Position numbers and translations under genes: made by a program. A DNA stretch of 64,000 nt from CAZPDM01 sp964585305. Lineage in GTDB: Bacteria > Planctomycetota > Uabimicrobiia > Uabimicrobiales > JABWCH01. Shown piece by piece: positions 8,736-18,916 of the stretch; position 1 is the stretch's first letter; each line of letters begins with the position of its first letter. The notes under the pieces were generated by a model, which did not search any database, was not told the origin of the DNA, and saw only the letters and a program-made list of their open reading frames with translations. Location: NCBI GenBank assembly GCA_964585305.1, contig CAZPDM010000006.1, positions 16,765 through 80,764 of the forward strand, given 5' to 3'.

Positions 8736-10427
8736 TTAAGAAACATCAACTTGTGTTACACGTAAGACTTCATCAATTGTAGTAACGCCTTCCAAGACCT
8801 TTTTTGCTCCGTCCATACGTAATGTACGCAATCCTCCTAATTTGATTGCATCTTGCTTAATAACTGTAGAACTTGAACGGGCCATAATTTGTTCACGAAT
8901 GCGTTCGCTAATTGGCAATACTTCATAAAGACCTAAACGATCTTTAAGACCTGTGCGCATACATTTTTCACAACCTACTCCTTTCCACAATACACCTTTT
9001 GAACTTAGAGAATTAGGTTGTAAACCAATTTCCTGAAGTCTTTTTGTTTCCGGAGTATACTCAACTTTGCAACTTGAACAGATTTTACGGCATAGACGTT
9101 GTGCGATAACACAAAGTAATGATGATGATACAAGATATGGCTCAATACCAATATCTAGCAAACGTGTAATAGCACTTGCTGCGTCATTCGTATGTAAAGT
9201 AGAAAAAACCATGTGTCCAGTTAAAGCAGCTTGAATAGAAATACGTGCAGTTTCTTCATCTCGAATTTCTCCCACCATAATAACATTAGGATCTTGACGT
9301 AATAAAGTGCGCAAGCCTTTTGCAAAAGTCAATCCTTTTTTTTCTGAAACTTGGATCTGACTTACATTGCGAAGATTATATTCGATAGGATCTTCTACTG
9401 TCATAATATTTTTTTCAATAGAATTTAAACGACTGATAGATGCATATAAGGTAGTAGATTTACCACTGCCAGTTGGGCCTGTAACAAGCAAAATGCCATG
9501 GTGATAGTGAATATATTTTTCAACTAATTTTAAATTTTGGCTATCCAATCCAATTTCTTCCAAACTATATACACGAGCCGATTTATCCAAAAGACGCATT
9601 ACAATACGTTCGCCATGAGAAGTCGGGACAGAGGAAATACGAATATCGACTTCAGCGTCTCCCATTTTAATACTTTTACGGCCATCTTGTGGCAACCGAC
9701 GTTCTGCAATATCCATTTTTCCCATAACTTTAACACGGCTGATTACTGCATCTTGATAGCGTTTTGGAATAGCTTGAACATCATAAAGAATACCATCAAT
9801 ACGATAGCGAACTTGCAACTTTTCTTCATAAGGTTGCAAATGAATATCACTAACTCTTTGACGTACAGCTTCCATAATAACATTATTAACAATACGTATT
9901 ACTAACGGTTGATTGGGATCATCAATTGGTTTATCGCTATCACCTTTTTCGCCTGCTTCTTCTATTTCTTCTTCATCTCCAATCGCCCCATCTAAATTTT
10001 GTTTATAGCAATTGTTAATAGCTGCAACAATTTCCGCCCTAGGAGCTAGATAAATATCAACAGGAGCTTTAAGAAAATTCGAAAGATCATCCATAGGATG
10101 CAAAACAAGAGGGGTGCATGTTGCTACTTGATAAGCATCTTCATCTTTGCCAATTGCTACAACGTTATAATTTCTGGCAAAATTAATAGCAACATTTTTG
10201 CAAAATTCTTCTGGAACTTTGCTATAATCAATTTTTTCTATAAAAGGCAAATCCATTTCTTGAGAACAAATTTGAAGAAATTGTTTTTCGCTAACATATC
10301 CACGTTGTACAACAAACTGATCTAAAGAGACATCATGTTCTTCAACAGCCTGTAAGATTTCATCTACTTTTGCTATTTCTAAAACACCTTGCTCTACAAA
10401 TTTTAAAAGTAAATCGCGGTTATTCAT
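8736..10427 (-). CDS. PilB/GspE family secretion or type IV pilus assembly ATPase
   Basis: This cytoplasmic hexameric ATPase powers pilin or pseudopilin polymerisation. An N-terminal MshEN-type domain (YVSEKQFLQICSQ) spans roughly residues 1-150. The motor has Walker A GPTGSGKST near residue 320, an Asp box (DPNVIMVGEIRDEETA), a His box (TGHMVFSTLHTNDA) and a tetracysteine zinc site (CSSC near 446, CEKC near 486). The 563 residues match PilB and GspE. No pilus or secretion partner is in the window, so PilB and GspE cannot be told apart. The gene is monocistronic here and convergent with the upstream caspase gene. Confidence 0.92.
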   Translation of the reverse strand: MNNRDLLLKFVEQGVLEIAKVDEILQAVEEHDVSLDQFVVQRGYVSEKQFLQICSQEMDLPFIEKIDYSKVPEEFCKNVAINFARNYNVVAIGKDEDAYQVATCTPLVLHPMDDLSNFLKAPVDIYLAPRAEIVAAINNCYKQNLDGAIGDEEEIEEAGEKGDSDKPIDDPNQPLVIRIVNNVIMEAVRQRVSDIHLQPYEEKLQVRYRIDGILYDVQAIPKRYQDAVISRVKVMGKMDIAERRLPQDGRKSIKMGDAEVDIRISSVPTSHGERIVMRLLDKSARVYSLEEIGLDSQNLKLVEKYIHYHHGILLVTGPTGSGKSTTLYASISRLNSIEKNIMTVEDPIEYNLRNVSQIQVSEKKGLTFAKGLRTLLRQDPNVIMVGEIRDEETARISIQAALTGHMVFSTLHTNDAASAITRLLDIGIEPYLVSSSLLCVIAQRLCRKICSSCKVEYTPETKRLQEIGLQPNSLSSKGVLWKGVGCEKCMRTGLKDRLGLYEVLPISERIREQIMARSSSTVIKQDAIKLGGLRTLRMDGAKKVLEGVTTIDEVLRVTQVDVS

Positions 10428-10670
10428 GAAATTTTATAGTGATACTAGTTTTTACCAGATTCACTCCTCCGATGAAATTAGTAAAAAAAATGACTTTTTT
10501 TCTAGATTCATTTTTGATAAAATAATAATATACTTTAGTCCTTAGTTAGATATTTCAACTAAGAAAAATATTTATTTTCTACAAGTCTAAAATATATCCT
10601 TATTTTTTGCAAGCATTTTATAAAAAACATTGTTAGAAAAATTTGCCATACTCTATATAATGAGGTTTTT

Positions 10671-13600
10671 ATGAAAAATTACAATTTTATGGAATGCCAA
10701 AAATATATTGAAGCAATCAAAAACAAGCCTTTGGCATTAGGAATTACAGCAAAAGAAGTTCCAGGCTACTTGGCAAATCTTGAATCTGACTGGGTATTAG
10801 TTGCAGTACAAGAAAATCTTGGAATTATTATAGTTCCAGGACAAGATGGCGATTTTATAGGATTTTATTTTAAAAATAACCGTTTTGAACGAGAAGAAAT
10901 ATTAGATTCATATCGACCAGAAGATGGATATCATTTTTCAATTTTTGAAATTGATACATCAAATATTTTGTCGTGGTTACGCTCAGATCAAAATTCATTA
11001 GTATTAGAACATGAAGAAATTAATTTTGAGCTTGGTTGGCGATTAAAAAAAACAATGATAGGAGCATCTGATGTAATTGCTATAATATACCAATGGAATA
11101 ATGGTTCTATGTTAGTATGTAGTAAAGAAAAGGATTCTTTTAGCGATCCTCAAAAAAATATTATAGGCGAATTAGCACTTCAAGCATTTCGTAACCATCG
11201 ACAAGCCGATACAAATTGTACAATAAAAATATTACATGCCTCATTAGAGAATTTAGAAGAAGAAGAACATGACGCTCCCTTAGTAGATTTACCTTTACCA
11301 ACAAAAAAAATATCAATCAATCCTGCCGTTTTAGAACTAAGCAATTCCTCTATTCCTGTTGTTCAAGAACATGACTTAACAACTCCAAGTATTCTCCAAG
11401 AAATTAGCGATTCAAATATTCCTGTAGCAAGTGAACAAGAAAACACATCAAATGAAAATTGGGATGCAACACCTTTTGATAACGAAGATGAAGAAAATGT
11501 TAGCACTGCTGAAATCGAAGAAAATATCGAAGATGAATTTCTTAAAGCAGATGAATTGCCCATCGTAGAAGATGAAGAAAAATATAAAAAATATACCATT
11601 TCGCGACCTCCAACAGCATCTTCTAAATCTTCAACAGCTACTCGATATACACCACAAAATTCCTCGAATACAGATGCTGGATCAGAAAATACAATTTCAA
11701 CAAATAGTGCTAACAATAATGAAGAAATTGCGGATGTTCAATTTGATGAAAATGCAGCGGAAGATTTAAATCAATCTGTTATTTTAAAATCTGCAACAGA
11801 AGATCCTGTTTTACCACATGAAAATGCAATTCACGTAATTCCAACCGAGCCATTAAAAAACAGCATTGTTAATGATAAAGAAATCAAAATTTTATCAGGA
11901 TTTGGAATATATCTCCCGTATGGAGAATTATCTAGGCATGAAGACATTCAAAAAGCATACAAAAATGCTGTCACCACAAAAAAATTCCGACGAGATCGTT
12001 CCATGGGGCCAACAGAAAAACAATTGTTTCGACGTTTAGATTTACCTATTCACCTGGAACAAAAAATTCGTGAAATAAAAATCTATATAACAATTGCTGC
12101 TTCGGTTGTTGCCATTATTTTATTGCAGATACTTATTAGTAATCTTTATGAAAAATATCAAATATATCAAACCAAGAAAAGGTACTGCGAAGAACAATTG
12201 GATAGTTTGGAAAATTATTGCAAAAAAATGGATGCAAAGATAACACTTACAGAAGAAATGCTCAATACTTTATCCCAAAATTACCCAGCAGATAAAGGCT
12301 TTCCAGAAGCAAGCCCTGAAATTTTTACTAAACTTGGGGAAATTAAAAACTATTTGGCAGAATGTCAAGATATTTTAAGAAATTCAAAAGATTTGTATCA
12401 AAAAGATTTAGATAAAATGTTTTCTTTTTTCAGTGAAAAATCTGTTTATATTAGCGAAATCAATCAAAGTGGAGTAATGGAGGCATCTACAACACATCAC
12501 AAAATTTTAGAGTATTTGCAAAATCGAAGCCAGCAAATATTGAATTTAGCTCAATATATGGATAATATTCAAAAAGAAGAAGGTCGATTACATCAAGCCT
12601 GTCTTATTTTAAGAGAACATGTTGTTGTTTTAGATCAAAAGAATAAAACTTTACAAGAGAATTGGGGCATTATACAAAATAAATATTCAAGTCGAGACAA
12701 CTATCCTGCTCCATCTGATGATGCCATAGCTTTAATAGAAACGACCAAAGTACAAATTGAAAATTATCGAAAATCTTTGCGTGAAATGGAAGAAATTATG
12801 GTCCAGGATCGCAACAAAGCATTGGAATTGGCTCAACAATATTTGATATTAGGAGAGGTAGATGCTAGCAAACTTGATGCTTGTATTAAGACATTAGATG
12901 ATCATATTACAATTTGCCAAGGAATTTTAAAAGAACGCATTTTAAAGGAAGAAACTTTATCAATGTCTGTTAAACTTAATCGTTTATCAGAAGCATTACA
13001 AAAACAATTAGAGAAAATTAGAAAAGGACGCCAAACTTTAGAGGAATTTCCTAAAGAATTTAATGCACCAAGACCCGATCAAACAGAAGCTACATTTCTT
13101 TCTAATATTGAACAAGAAAGTAAAAAATTGGCAGATACACTATTAGATTCAGGGAAATTACTTCATAGCAATCAAGTTGCTGATGCCAAAAATTTACTTT
13201 TGCCATTTATAGATAAAGATTTTAATCAAAATAAACTCAAACAAATAGAAACAAGTATTACTGACGCAATCAAAATTGCACAAATTACTAAAACTCGTTC
13301 AGAAACAGGTAGAGAAATTGCAAATTTACTTCAAATTGTACAAGAAAATCTGTTGAGTTTAGATTTAGAAATTAAATTAACAGAAGAACAGGGGAATGTA
13401 ATTATTCAAAATTATCCCAAAAAATTAAATTTCCCTGTTTTGCCAGCTAGTGCAATCTATTATCCCAAATTGACAGAGGGAAAAAATTATCAAAAGCAAT
13501 TAAAAGCAACAGTTGTTCAAGTAGATCAATATCTCAAAAATTCTGCATTAGATGAGGCTGTACAAAATCTTCGCCAGAAAAAATCTTTAGTTGAAGTAAC

Positions 13601-14996
13601 AAAAAAGTTTTTGCCTAGACTCAAAGAAATCAATCAAAATCTGGAAAAACATATAAAAAAATGCCAAGAAATTGCTGATGAAAGAAAACAATTGGCGCAG
13701 TTAAAAGAAAAAAGAAATAAAATTGAGAACTATCTTCAAGATCTTAAACCCTTTCTTGGTGATTTAATTCGAGATGTAAAAGAATATCAACAGTTAGAAG
13801 ATCCTAAAGAGAATCTTCCTAGCGAAGTTAATTTAGTCATTAACAAAGGACAAGATATTTCTTCCAAAATAGAAGGAATACTAACTATAGGTGATGAGCA
13901 TATTTCTAAAAAGGAATATGAATCTTGTCAAAAAATATGGGATTATGAACAAGTAAAAGATTTACTTAATCGTGATTATATAGCTTTGGAATTAAATAAA
14001 TACCAAGGGAAAATTTCTGAACAATTGCGACAAACAAAAGATATGATTGACTTGCGAAAGAAAAAATCTGAAATTAAAGAAATTACGATTGAATTGCAAA
14101 ATCGTAAAGAAGAATTCCAAAACTATGTTGCCGGAATAAAGAATTCTTTTCCAGAAATTGAAAAAAAGGCTCAAATAAATCCTGCATACTTAGATACATG
14201 TAAAAAAGAATATGAAAAAGCTCTCCAAGAAGCTGATTATGAAATGAGCGATATTGAAAAAGTTTTAGAAAAAGTTCAAAATGATAGTGAATCAAGTAGA
14301 TACGATAAAGCACTTGAAAGATTACGACCATATAGTTTCAAACAAAATCCTAGCGGAACACAGCTTGGTTTTGTTCGTGCAATTTATAATAAATTCAAAA
14401 AAGTATCAGAAGGCGAAGGTATTCCTTCGGCTCCAGTTGTCTCAAAAAATAAGCCCAGAATTCCTGGAACTTGGTATAATGAAATTACAAATGCTATTAC
14501 AACTTACGAATCAATTGAAGAACGCCAGCTTAAACAAAAAATGAATGAAAAAGCTCTTAGATTTTATGATAGATTTACAGTAGAGATCGCAAATCTTAAA
14601 CGAATTCCTATAGAAATTGGAGAACTGGATCGTTGTATTGATTCTATAAAAAGTAATAATGGCGATATTGAAGCAATGCTTAAATATAAAATTGAAAATG
14701 CTTTAATTCCCAGACAATCAAGGGAAGCAAAACAAACTTTAGATTTTTTCAGTAGTCGTGAAATCCCAATAGATAACGAGTTATTAGAAAAAATTAAAAA
14801 ATTTAAAGAAGAAGTAGAAAAGCTAAAACAAGATATATCTTCTTCTCCACAAATTGGAGAAGAACAAATAAAAAGTTTGTTTAAATTGGGCGATAATATT
14901 TATGAAAAATTTATGGGTGAAGATTATTTTAGATCCATATCGTCTGTTTTACTTACATTAGAAGCTGAGTCGAAAACGACAAAAGAAAAGAAATAG
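10671..14996 (+). CDS. Giant single-pass coiled-coil protein (1441 aa), unknown function
   Basis: I recognise no named family. The N-terminal 180 residues look globular, with alternating hydrophobic segments. They are followed by an acidic, Ser/Thr-rich disordered stretch (about 200-390). A basic segment (RRDRSMG...RRLDLP) precedes one membrane helix (about 472-492, IYITIAASVVAIILLQILIS). About 940 residues of Lys/Glu/Gln-rich coiled coil follow. Positive-inside logic places the N-terminus in the cytoplasm and the coiled coil in the periplasm. The coiled coil contains degenerate internal repeats of a 'LxxxxxNYPxxxxFP' type (about residues 540, 690 and 920). The ATG is preceded by GAGG. The architecture suggests an envelope-spanning spacer or scaffold; this is inference. 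Confidence 0.75.
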   Translation: MKNYNFMECQKYIEAIKNKPLALGITAKEVPGYLANLESDWVLVAVQENLGIIIVPGQDGDFIGFYFKNNRFEREEILDSYRPEDGYHFSIFEIDTSNILSWLRSDQNSLVLEHEEINFELGWRLKKTMIGASDVIAIIYQWNNGSMLVCSKEKDSFSDPQKNIIGELALQAFRNHRQADTNCTIKILHASLENLEEEEHDAPLVDLPLPTKKISINPAVLELSNSSIPVVQEHDLTTPSILQEISDSNIPVASEQENTSNENWDATPFDNEDEENVSTAEIEENIEDEFLKADELPIVEDEEKYKKYTISRPPTASSKSSTATRYTPQNSSNTDAGSENTISTNSANNNEEIADVQFDENAAEDLNQSVILKSATEDPVLPHENAIHVIPTEPLKNSIVNDKEIKILSGFGIYLPYGELSRHEDIQKAYKNAVTTKKFRRDRSMGPTEKQLFRRLDLPIHLEQKIREIKIYITIAASVVAIILLQILISNLYEKYQIYQTKKRYCEEQLDSLENYCKKMDAKITLTEEMLNTLSQNYPADKGFPEASPEIFTKLGEIKNYLAECQDILRNSKDLYQKDLDKMFSFFSEKSVYISEINQSGVMEASTTHHKILEYLQNRSQQILNLAQYMDNIQKEEGRLHQACLILREHVVVLDQKNKTLQENWGIIQNKYSSRDNYPAPSDDAIALIETTKVQIENYRKSLREMEEIMVQDRNKALELAQQYLILGEVDASKLDACIKTLDDHITICQGILKERILKEETLSMSVKLNRLSEALQKQLEKIRKGRQTLEEFPKEFNAPRPDQTEATFLSNIEQESKKLADTLLDSGKLLHSNQVADAKNLLLPFIDKDFNQNKLKQIETSITDAIKIAQITKTRSETGREIANLLQIVQENLLSLDLEIKLTEEQGNVIIQNYPKKLNFPVLPASAIYYPKLTEGKNYQKQLKATVVQVDQYLKNSALDEAVQNLRQKKSLVEVTKKFLPRLKEINQNLEKHIKKCQEIADERKQLAQLKEKRNKIENYLQDLKPFLGDLIRDVKEYQQLEDPKENLPSEVNLVINKGQDISSKIEGILTIGDEHISKKEYESCQKIWDYEQVKDLLNRDYIALELNKYQGKISEQLRQTKDMIDLRKKKSEIKEITIELQNRKEEFQNYVAGIKNSFPEIEKKAQINPAYLDTCKKEYEKALQEADYEMSDIEKVLEKVQNDSESSRYDKALERLRPYSFKQNPSGTQLGFVRAIYNKFKKVSEGEGIPSAPVVSKNKPRIPGTWYNEITNAITTYESIEERQLKQKMNEKALRFYDRFTVEIANLKRIPIEIGELDRCIDSIKSNNGDIEAMLKYKIENALIPRQSREAKQTLDFFSSREIPIDNELLEKIKKFKEEVEKLKQDISSSPQIGEEQIKSLFKLGDNIYEKFMGEDYFRSISSVLLTLEAESKTTKEKK

Positions 14997-15040
14997 TTAA
15001 AAGTTAAATGGTCAACTAAGTATTTGACATTTAATTGAGA

Positions 15041-15106
15041 GGAATTGAACCCGCCGCTGCAATTTTTTTCTTTAAAGCCTTTATTTATAAGCGGCGGGTT
15101 AATTCC
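15041..15106. repeat. Long-armed GC-rich inverted repeat, possible transposon-end or terminator relic
   Basis: Left arm GGAATTGAACCCGCCGCT (15041-15058) pairs with AGCGGCGGGTTAATTCC (15090-15106) with one bulged base and a 31-base AT-rich loop. Its GC-rich arms stand out in this AT-rich genome. It lies between convergent genes, upstream of a separate ordinary terminator. Confidence 0.6.
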
Positions 15107-15188
15107 TACCATGCATCTATGTGCATGGGCAAGTACAATTAAGATAACGAAATTATGTCTAACAATTTTGTTGACAGATCACTTAAAA

Positions 15189-15211
15189 GCTGGCTGATTT
15201 TATCAGCCAGC
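15189..15211. terminator. Bidirectional terminator
   Basis: GCTGGCTGAT (15189-15198) and ATCAGCCAGC (15202-15211) form a 10-base stem. A/T tracts follow on both sides. It lies between the convergent coiled-coil gene and aroB. Confidence 0.75.
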
Positions 15212-15229
15212 ACAAATTTTTAAAAATTT

Positions 15230-16294
15230 TTATAGTATTAAAGATTCTAAAATCTCTATCACCTTTTCTTTTGGCGCATCTCGTATAATGGTAGGTTGAC
15301 CAATAGCTCTCAATAAAACAAATTGTGGTTTTCCAATTCGGCATTTTTTGTCTGAGGACATTGCATTATAACAGGCCTCTGGATTTATTTCAGAAATACT
15401 AGTTGGTAAGCCAAGTCTTATAAGAATTTGTTCAATTTCCAAAGGTAATGTTGTAGAACATATCCCTAATTTTTCTGAAAGACGACCTGCTGCAATCAAT
15501 CCTAGAGAAACAGCTTCACCATGCCGAAAATTATATTTAAAAGCCTTTTCAATAGCATGAGCAAATGTATGACCAAGATTTAAATATGCTCGAACGTTTT
15601 TTTCCTCAGGATCTTGTTCAACAAAATGTAATTTAACTTTTATAGCTTGTTCTAGTAAATCTATTGTAAGATCATCTCTATTTTGGATTTTTAAAAGATC
15701 GGTATTTCCTAAAAGACCATGTTTGATAATCTCCGCCATGCCACATTGCCATTCTATATCAGGTAAAGTTTGCAATGTCTCATAAGCCATCCAAATAGCT
15801 AATGGCTGCTTAAAACATCCTACAAGATTTTTTCCTTCGGGCAAATCGACTCCAACTTTACTTCCAATACTTGCGTCTGCCATAGCTAAAAGACTTGTAG
15901 GCATTTGAATAAACCCTAGCCCTCTCATATAAGTTGCAGCCGCAAATCCAGCAATATCTCCTACAACGCCTCCTCCTAAAGCAACAACAACACTATTGCG
16001 ATCAAGTTTTGCTTGATTAAATTGAGAATATAATAAACGAATAGTATCTAATGTTTTATATTTTTCTCCTGGTTGAATAATAACCCAATAAGCCTCTGGA
16101 AAGCATGGAGTAACAATATTACGATAGATTTCTGCAACATTACTATCACTAACAATCAACCAAGACGAGGCTGAAATTTCTGCTACCAATTTTGATAATA
16201 TTTGTGATGTTGGATATGTTGGAAGTAATGTGGTCGGAAATAATAAATGTCCAAGATAGATATTATAAAAATTAGTTGAAATAATTTTCATCAT
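15230..16294 (-). CDS. aroB: 3-dehydroquinate synthase
   Basis: AroB converts DAHP to 3-dehydroquinate, step two of the shikimate pathway, using NAD and a divalent metal. Diagnostic motifs are PGEKYKTLDT, VVALGGGVVGDIAGFAAATY, PTSLLAMADASIGSKVGVD and the metal-binding LNLGHTFAHAIE with RHGEAVSLG. The ATG at 16294 (protein starts MMKIISTNF) has GGGG upstream. A GTG eight codons earlier is open but less likely. The 354 residues are normal. It is divergent from the next gene, with 58 bases between them. Confidence 0.95.
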   Translation of the reverse strand: MMKIISTNFYNIYLGHLLFPTTLLPTYPTSQILSKLVAEISASSWLIVSDSNVAEIYRNIVTPCFPEAYWVIIQPGEKYKTLDTIRLLYSQFNQAKLDRNSVVVALGGGVVGDIAGFAAATYMRGLGFIQMPTSLLAMADASIGSKVGVDLPEGKNLVGCFKQPLAIWMAYETLQTLPDIEWQCGMAEIIKHGLLGNTDLLKIQNRDDLTIDLLEQAIKVKLHFVEQDPEEKNVRAYLNLGHTFAHAIEKAFKYNFRHGEAVSLGLIAAGRLSEKLGICSTTLPLEIEQILIRLGLPTSISEINPEACYNAMSSDKKCRIGKPQFVLLRAIGQPTIIRDAPKEKVIEILESLIL

Positions 16295-16352
16295 AGATAT
16301 ACCCCGCTTTCTAACCACCTGCTATTTACAAATTTTGAATGGAGTTTTATAT

Positions 16353-18371
16353 ATGCTACTATTTTTGTTAGTATTTGTATACTCTTTTATATTATTAGCA
16401 CAAGAAATTCCATTGATAGATTGGAAAATCCCAGATTCTTTTTCAAAAGAAAATTCTGATACTGATGAAATAATATGGAAAGAAAAAATATTAGCAGCCC
16501 AAGGAAAACAAGATATTTTACTTAATCTTTGTCGGGAATTTTTAAAAAAAAATCCTGATAGTTCACTTAGATACCAAGTAAATATTATTATAAAAAATAT
16601 TCTAAAAAAAAACTTGCAATTATATTGCGCTGAAAGTCCCTGGGCTATGTCTTGCGAGCAACATAGAATTGTTCTAACTGGAGCAAATCTTTCTCAATTA
16701 GATTTTTCTATTGCTAAAGTATCTCTCTCTGAAATGATTGAAAAAAAACAAAATCTTGAGTTATTGCCAAGCAAAAATGAAATAATAGAGTCTTGGAAAA
16801 TTCCTATAGAATCAGAAAAACATGGATTTGTCAAAACAATAGAATTAAAAAAACTTCCCCCAGGCATTTATAAAATTACTGCCAAGGATGAAGATATTAG
16901 CAGTGATTTGGGGCTTTGGGTAAGTGATTTAGGGATGGTCATTAAACAAACCAAGGATTTATTGATGGTTTGGACTTGCCATAGGGATGGAACAAAAATT
17001 AAAGAACCTGTTCGGTTGCAATTTTTATATGAGGATCAAAAAATAGGAGAGGCTCAAACAGATAACCAAGGTGTGTGGATAGGAAAATTTCGACAACCAA
17101 TCTATCCCATTACCATTGTTGCCTGCTATCAGAAGGAACATTGGGCAATTGCAAAATCATCATGGTATGAATATCAAGCTGGTTTTCAACAAGGATATAT
17201 TGCTTTAGATAGGCCAGAATATCAAGCAGGCCAAACAGTCCATGCACAAATTATTTTACGCAATTTCGATCCACAGAAACAAGAATATAACTATATTCCC
17301 AATAGTCAAATCAATATTACATTTCAAGATTCTCAATGGAGAAGTTTATTATCCGAAACGGTACTCTTAAATGAATTAGGTGCAGCAAACTTTAGTTTTG
17401 TTTTACCTCAAGATGCCATTTCTGGACGATATTGCCTTAGAATTCGTGGTTGGTGCATGGTAGAAAGATATTTTCAAGTACAGTCATTAAAAGATATTTC
17501 ATCAACTTCTTACAAAAATGATTTAATACCATTGGCAGAAAACTTAAAAAATAGTTCTTCTCTAAGTGGAATTATAAATCAAAGTATTTCCGGTATTATA
17601 TTACCTCATCAGCAATGGTTAGTAGGAAATGCTTTGAATTTTTCAGCAGAAACTAAACAGTTTACTCGATTGATTACTTATGAAACAGACCAAATTCTAG
17701 CTTATAAGTTTATAGAAGAATCAAAAAAAATGGAAAATTTTTCTCAAATTATATTAAAAAATTGGATTCCTGGTATAAAATTGGTTGCAACTTGGAGAGA
17801 ATTTGGTTATTGTAATTCAGAAGAAAGATATATTCCTATAGAAAATCCAGATAAATATCTTAATTTCCCTATTTCTATTCAATCCCCACCTAAAAATGAT
17901 TTTCATCAAGCTGGAAATTTATTAACGATAACAATTGATAATGAGATAAGCAATCAGGCAAAAAAAATACAAGTCTGGGCAACAATTTTTCCTAAAAATT
18001 ATCCCAATTGGAATGAAGATTTACAAAATTTTTATTATGGGGAACGTCATTATGAAATTCCCACAAGTGATTCACAAGAATGGGAATTTTTAAGTGATAG
18101 AGAAACAATTTCTTTGAAAAATATTGCAGCTTATAAAAAATATTCCTTAAAAAATATTGCGTTATCAAATATTTTTGGTACAAATAAAGTATATTCACAA
18201 AATTTGTCGCAAACTAATCAATTATATTGGTATTCCCAAATAGTTGATAAATTTCCCCACGAAATTAAATGGACTTTGGAAGAAAATATTATAGACTGGG
18301 AAGGCAAAATTTATTTTATAGATGAATATTCCCGTATAGGACAACATAATTTTTCCATAAGCGTCAAATAG
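16353..18371 (+). CDS. Secreted alpha-2-macroglobulin-like MG-domain protein without thioester region
   Basis: A signal peptide (MLLFLLVFVYSFILLAQE) is followed by beta-rich macroglobulin-type domains. The clearest is an MG2-like segment near residue 281, YIALDRPEYQAGQTVHAQII, which matches the 'tDRPxYRPGqtV' signature of bacterial and animal alpha-2-macroglobulins. The protein ends at 672 residues, where full bacterial homologues (1500 or more) would continue with the bait region and thioester domain. No CxEQ thioester motif is present. The ATG at 16353 with GGAG upstream is preferred over a TTG at 16335. It may be a short lineage-specific variant or a gene truncated at its 3' end. Exact function is unknown. 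Confidence 0.6.
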   Translation: MLLFLLVFVYSFILLAQEIPLIDWKIPDSFSKENSDTDEIIWKEKILAAQGKQDILLNLCREFLKKNPDSSLRYQVNIIIKNILKKNLQLYCAESPWAMSCEQHRIVLTGANLSQLDFSIAKVSLSEMIEKKQNLELLPSKNEIIESWKIPIESEKHGFVKTIELKKLPPGIYKITAKDEDISSDLGLWVSDLGMVIKQTKDLLMVWTCHRDGTKIKEPVRLQFLYEDQKIGEAQTDNQGVWIGKFRQPIYPITIVACYQKEHWAIAKSSWYEYQAGFQQGYIALDRPEYQAGQTVHAQIILRNFDPQKQEYNYIPNSQINITFQDSQWRSLLSETVLLNELGAANFSFVLPQDAISGRYCLRIRGWCMVERYFQVQSLKDISSTSYKNDLIPLAENLKNSSSLSGIINQSISGIILPHQQWLVGNALNFSAETKQFTRLITYETDQILAYKFIEESKKMENFSQIILKNWIPGIKLVATWREFGYCNSEERYIPIENPDKYLNFPISIQSPPKNDFHQAGNLLTITIDNEISNQAKKIQVWATIFPKNYPNWNEDLQNFYYGERHYEIPTSDSQEWEFLSDRETISLKNIAAYKKYSLKNIALSNIFGTNKVYSQNLSQTNQLYWYSQIVDKFPHEIKWTLEENIIDWEGKIYFIDEYSRIGQHNFSISVK

Positions 18372-18517
18372 AAATTTCGACCTTTAATATAAGTAGTCTC
18401 TCAAAAATATTTGGACTAAAATTTATTATACATTACTATCTCTATACTAACTTTAGCTAAGTAACTCGTCCATGGTAGTCCAAAAACTTTTGTCCATTCA
18501 TTTAGAAAGGAAAAAAA

Positions 18518-18913
18518 ATGAAACTAATATTAGTTTTTATATTATGCTGTGCAATATTGAACTTAGGATGCGCTTCTCGTAGCGAAAAATTAGCTGCAGA
18601 ATATGAGCGAATTGCTCAACAAGGAGATGCAGTTCAATTAGAATTAAAAGAAACTGTTAATGCACAAAATGACGCGCAAAAATTAGTAGAAAGTCAAAAC
18701 AATTTAGCTAAAAGATTAGATAAAATATCTAAAATTCAAGAAGAAAATGATGGAAAAGGCTATCCTATAGGAAATAATATTAGCAGCGATCAAGACCCCA
18801 AAGAAATTTTACAACAATTAAATAAAAATTATGAATTTTTATCTCAAAAGATGGATGAACTAAGAAAAGAAAAGGGTCGTATTACTGAGGAACAAATTCG
18901 CGAGAAAGACTAA
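18518..18913 (+). CDS. Small lipoprotein, tandem paralogue 1
   Basis: The lipoprotein signal ends at Cys18 (ILNLGC). The mature part is helical and charged: SEKLAAEYERIAQQGDAV, an asparagine-containing middle, then a closing helix LSQKMDELRKEKGRI. The AEYERI and DELRKEKGR segments reappear in the next gene (SEYDRI, SELKRVKGK), so the two are paralogues. It has a Shine-Dalgarno (AGAAAGGAAAAA) and is followed 3 bases later by the paralogue, so the pair is co-translated. Function unknown. Confidence 0.75.
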   Translation: MKLILVFILCCAILNLGCASRSEKLAAEYERIAQQGDAVQLELKETVNAQNDAQKLVESQNNLAKRLDKISKIQEENDGKGYPIGNNISSDQDPKEILQQLNKNYEFLSQKMDELRKEKGRITEEQIREKD

Positions 18914-18916
18914 AAT

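Noticed and set aside
18410..18484. TTTGGACTA/TAGTCCAAA inverted repeat before the first small lipoprotein
   Set aside because: Nine-base arms 57 bases apart in AT-rich DNA can arise by chance, and nothing else supports a function.
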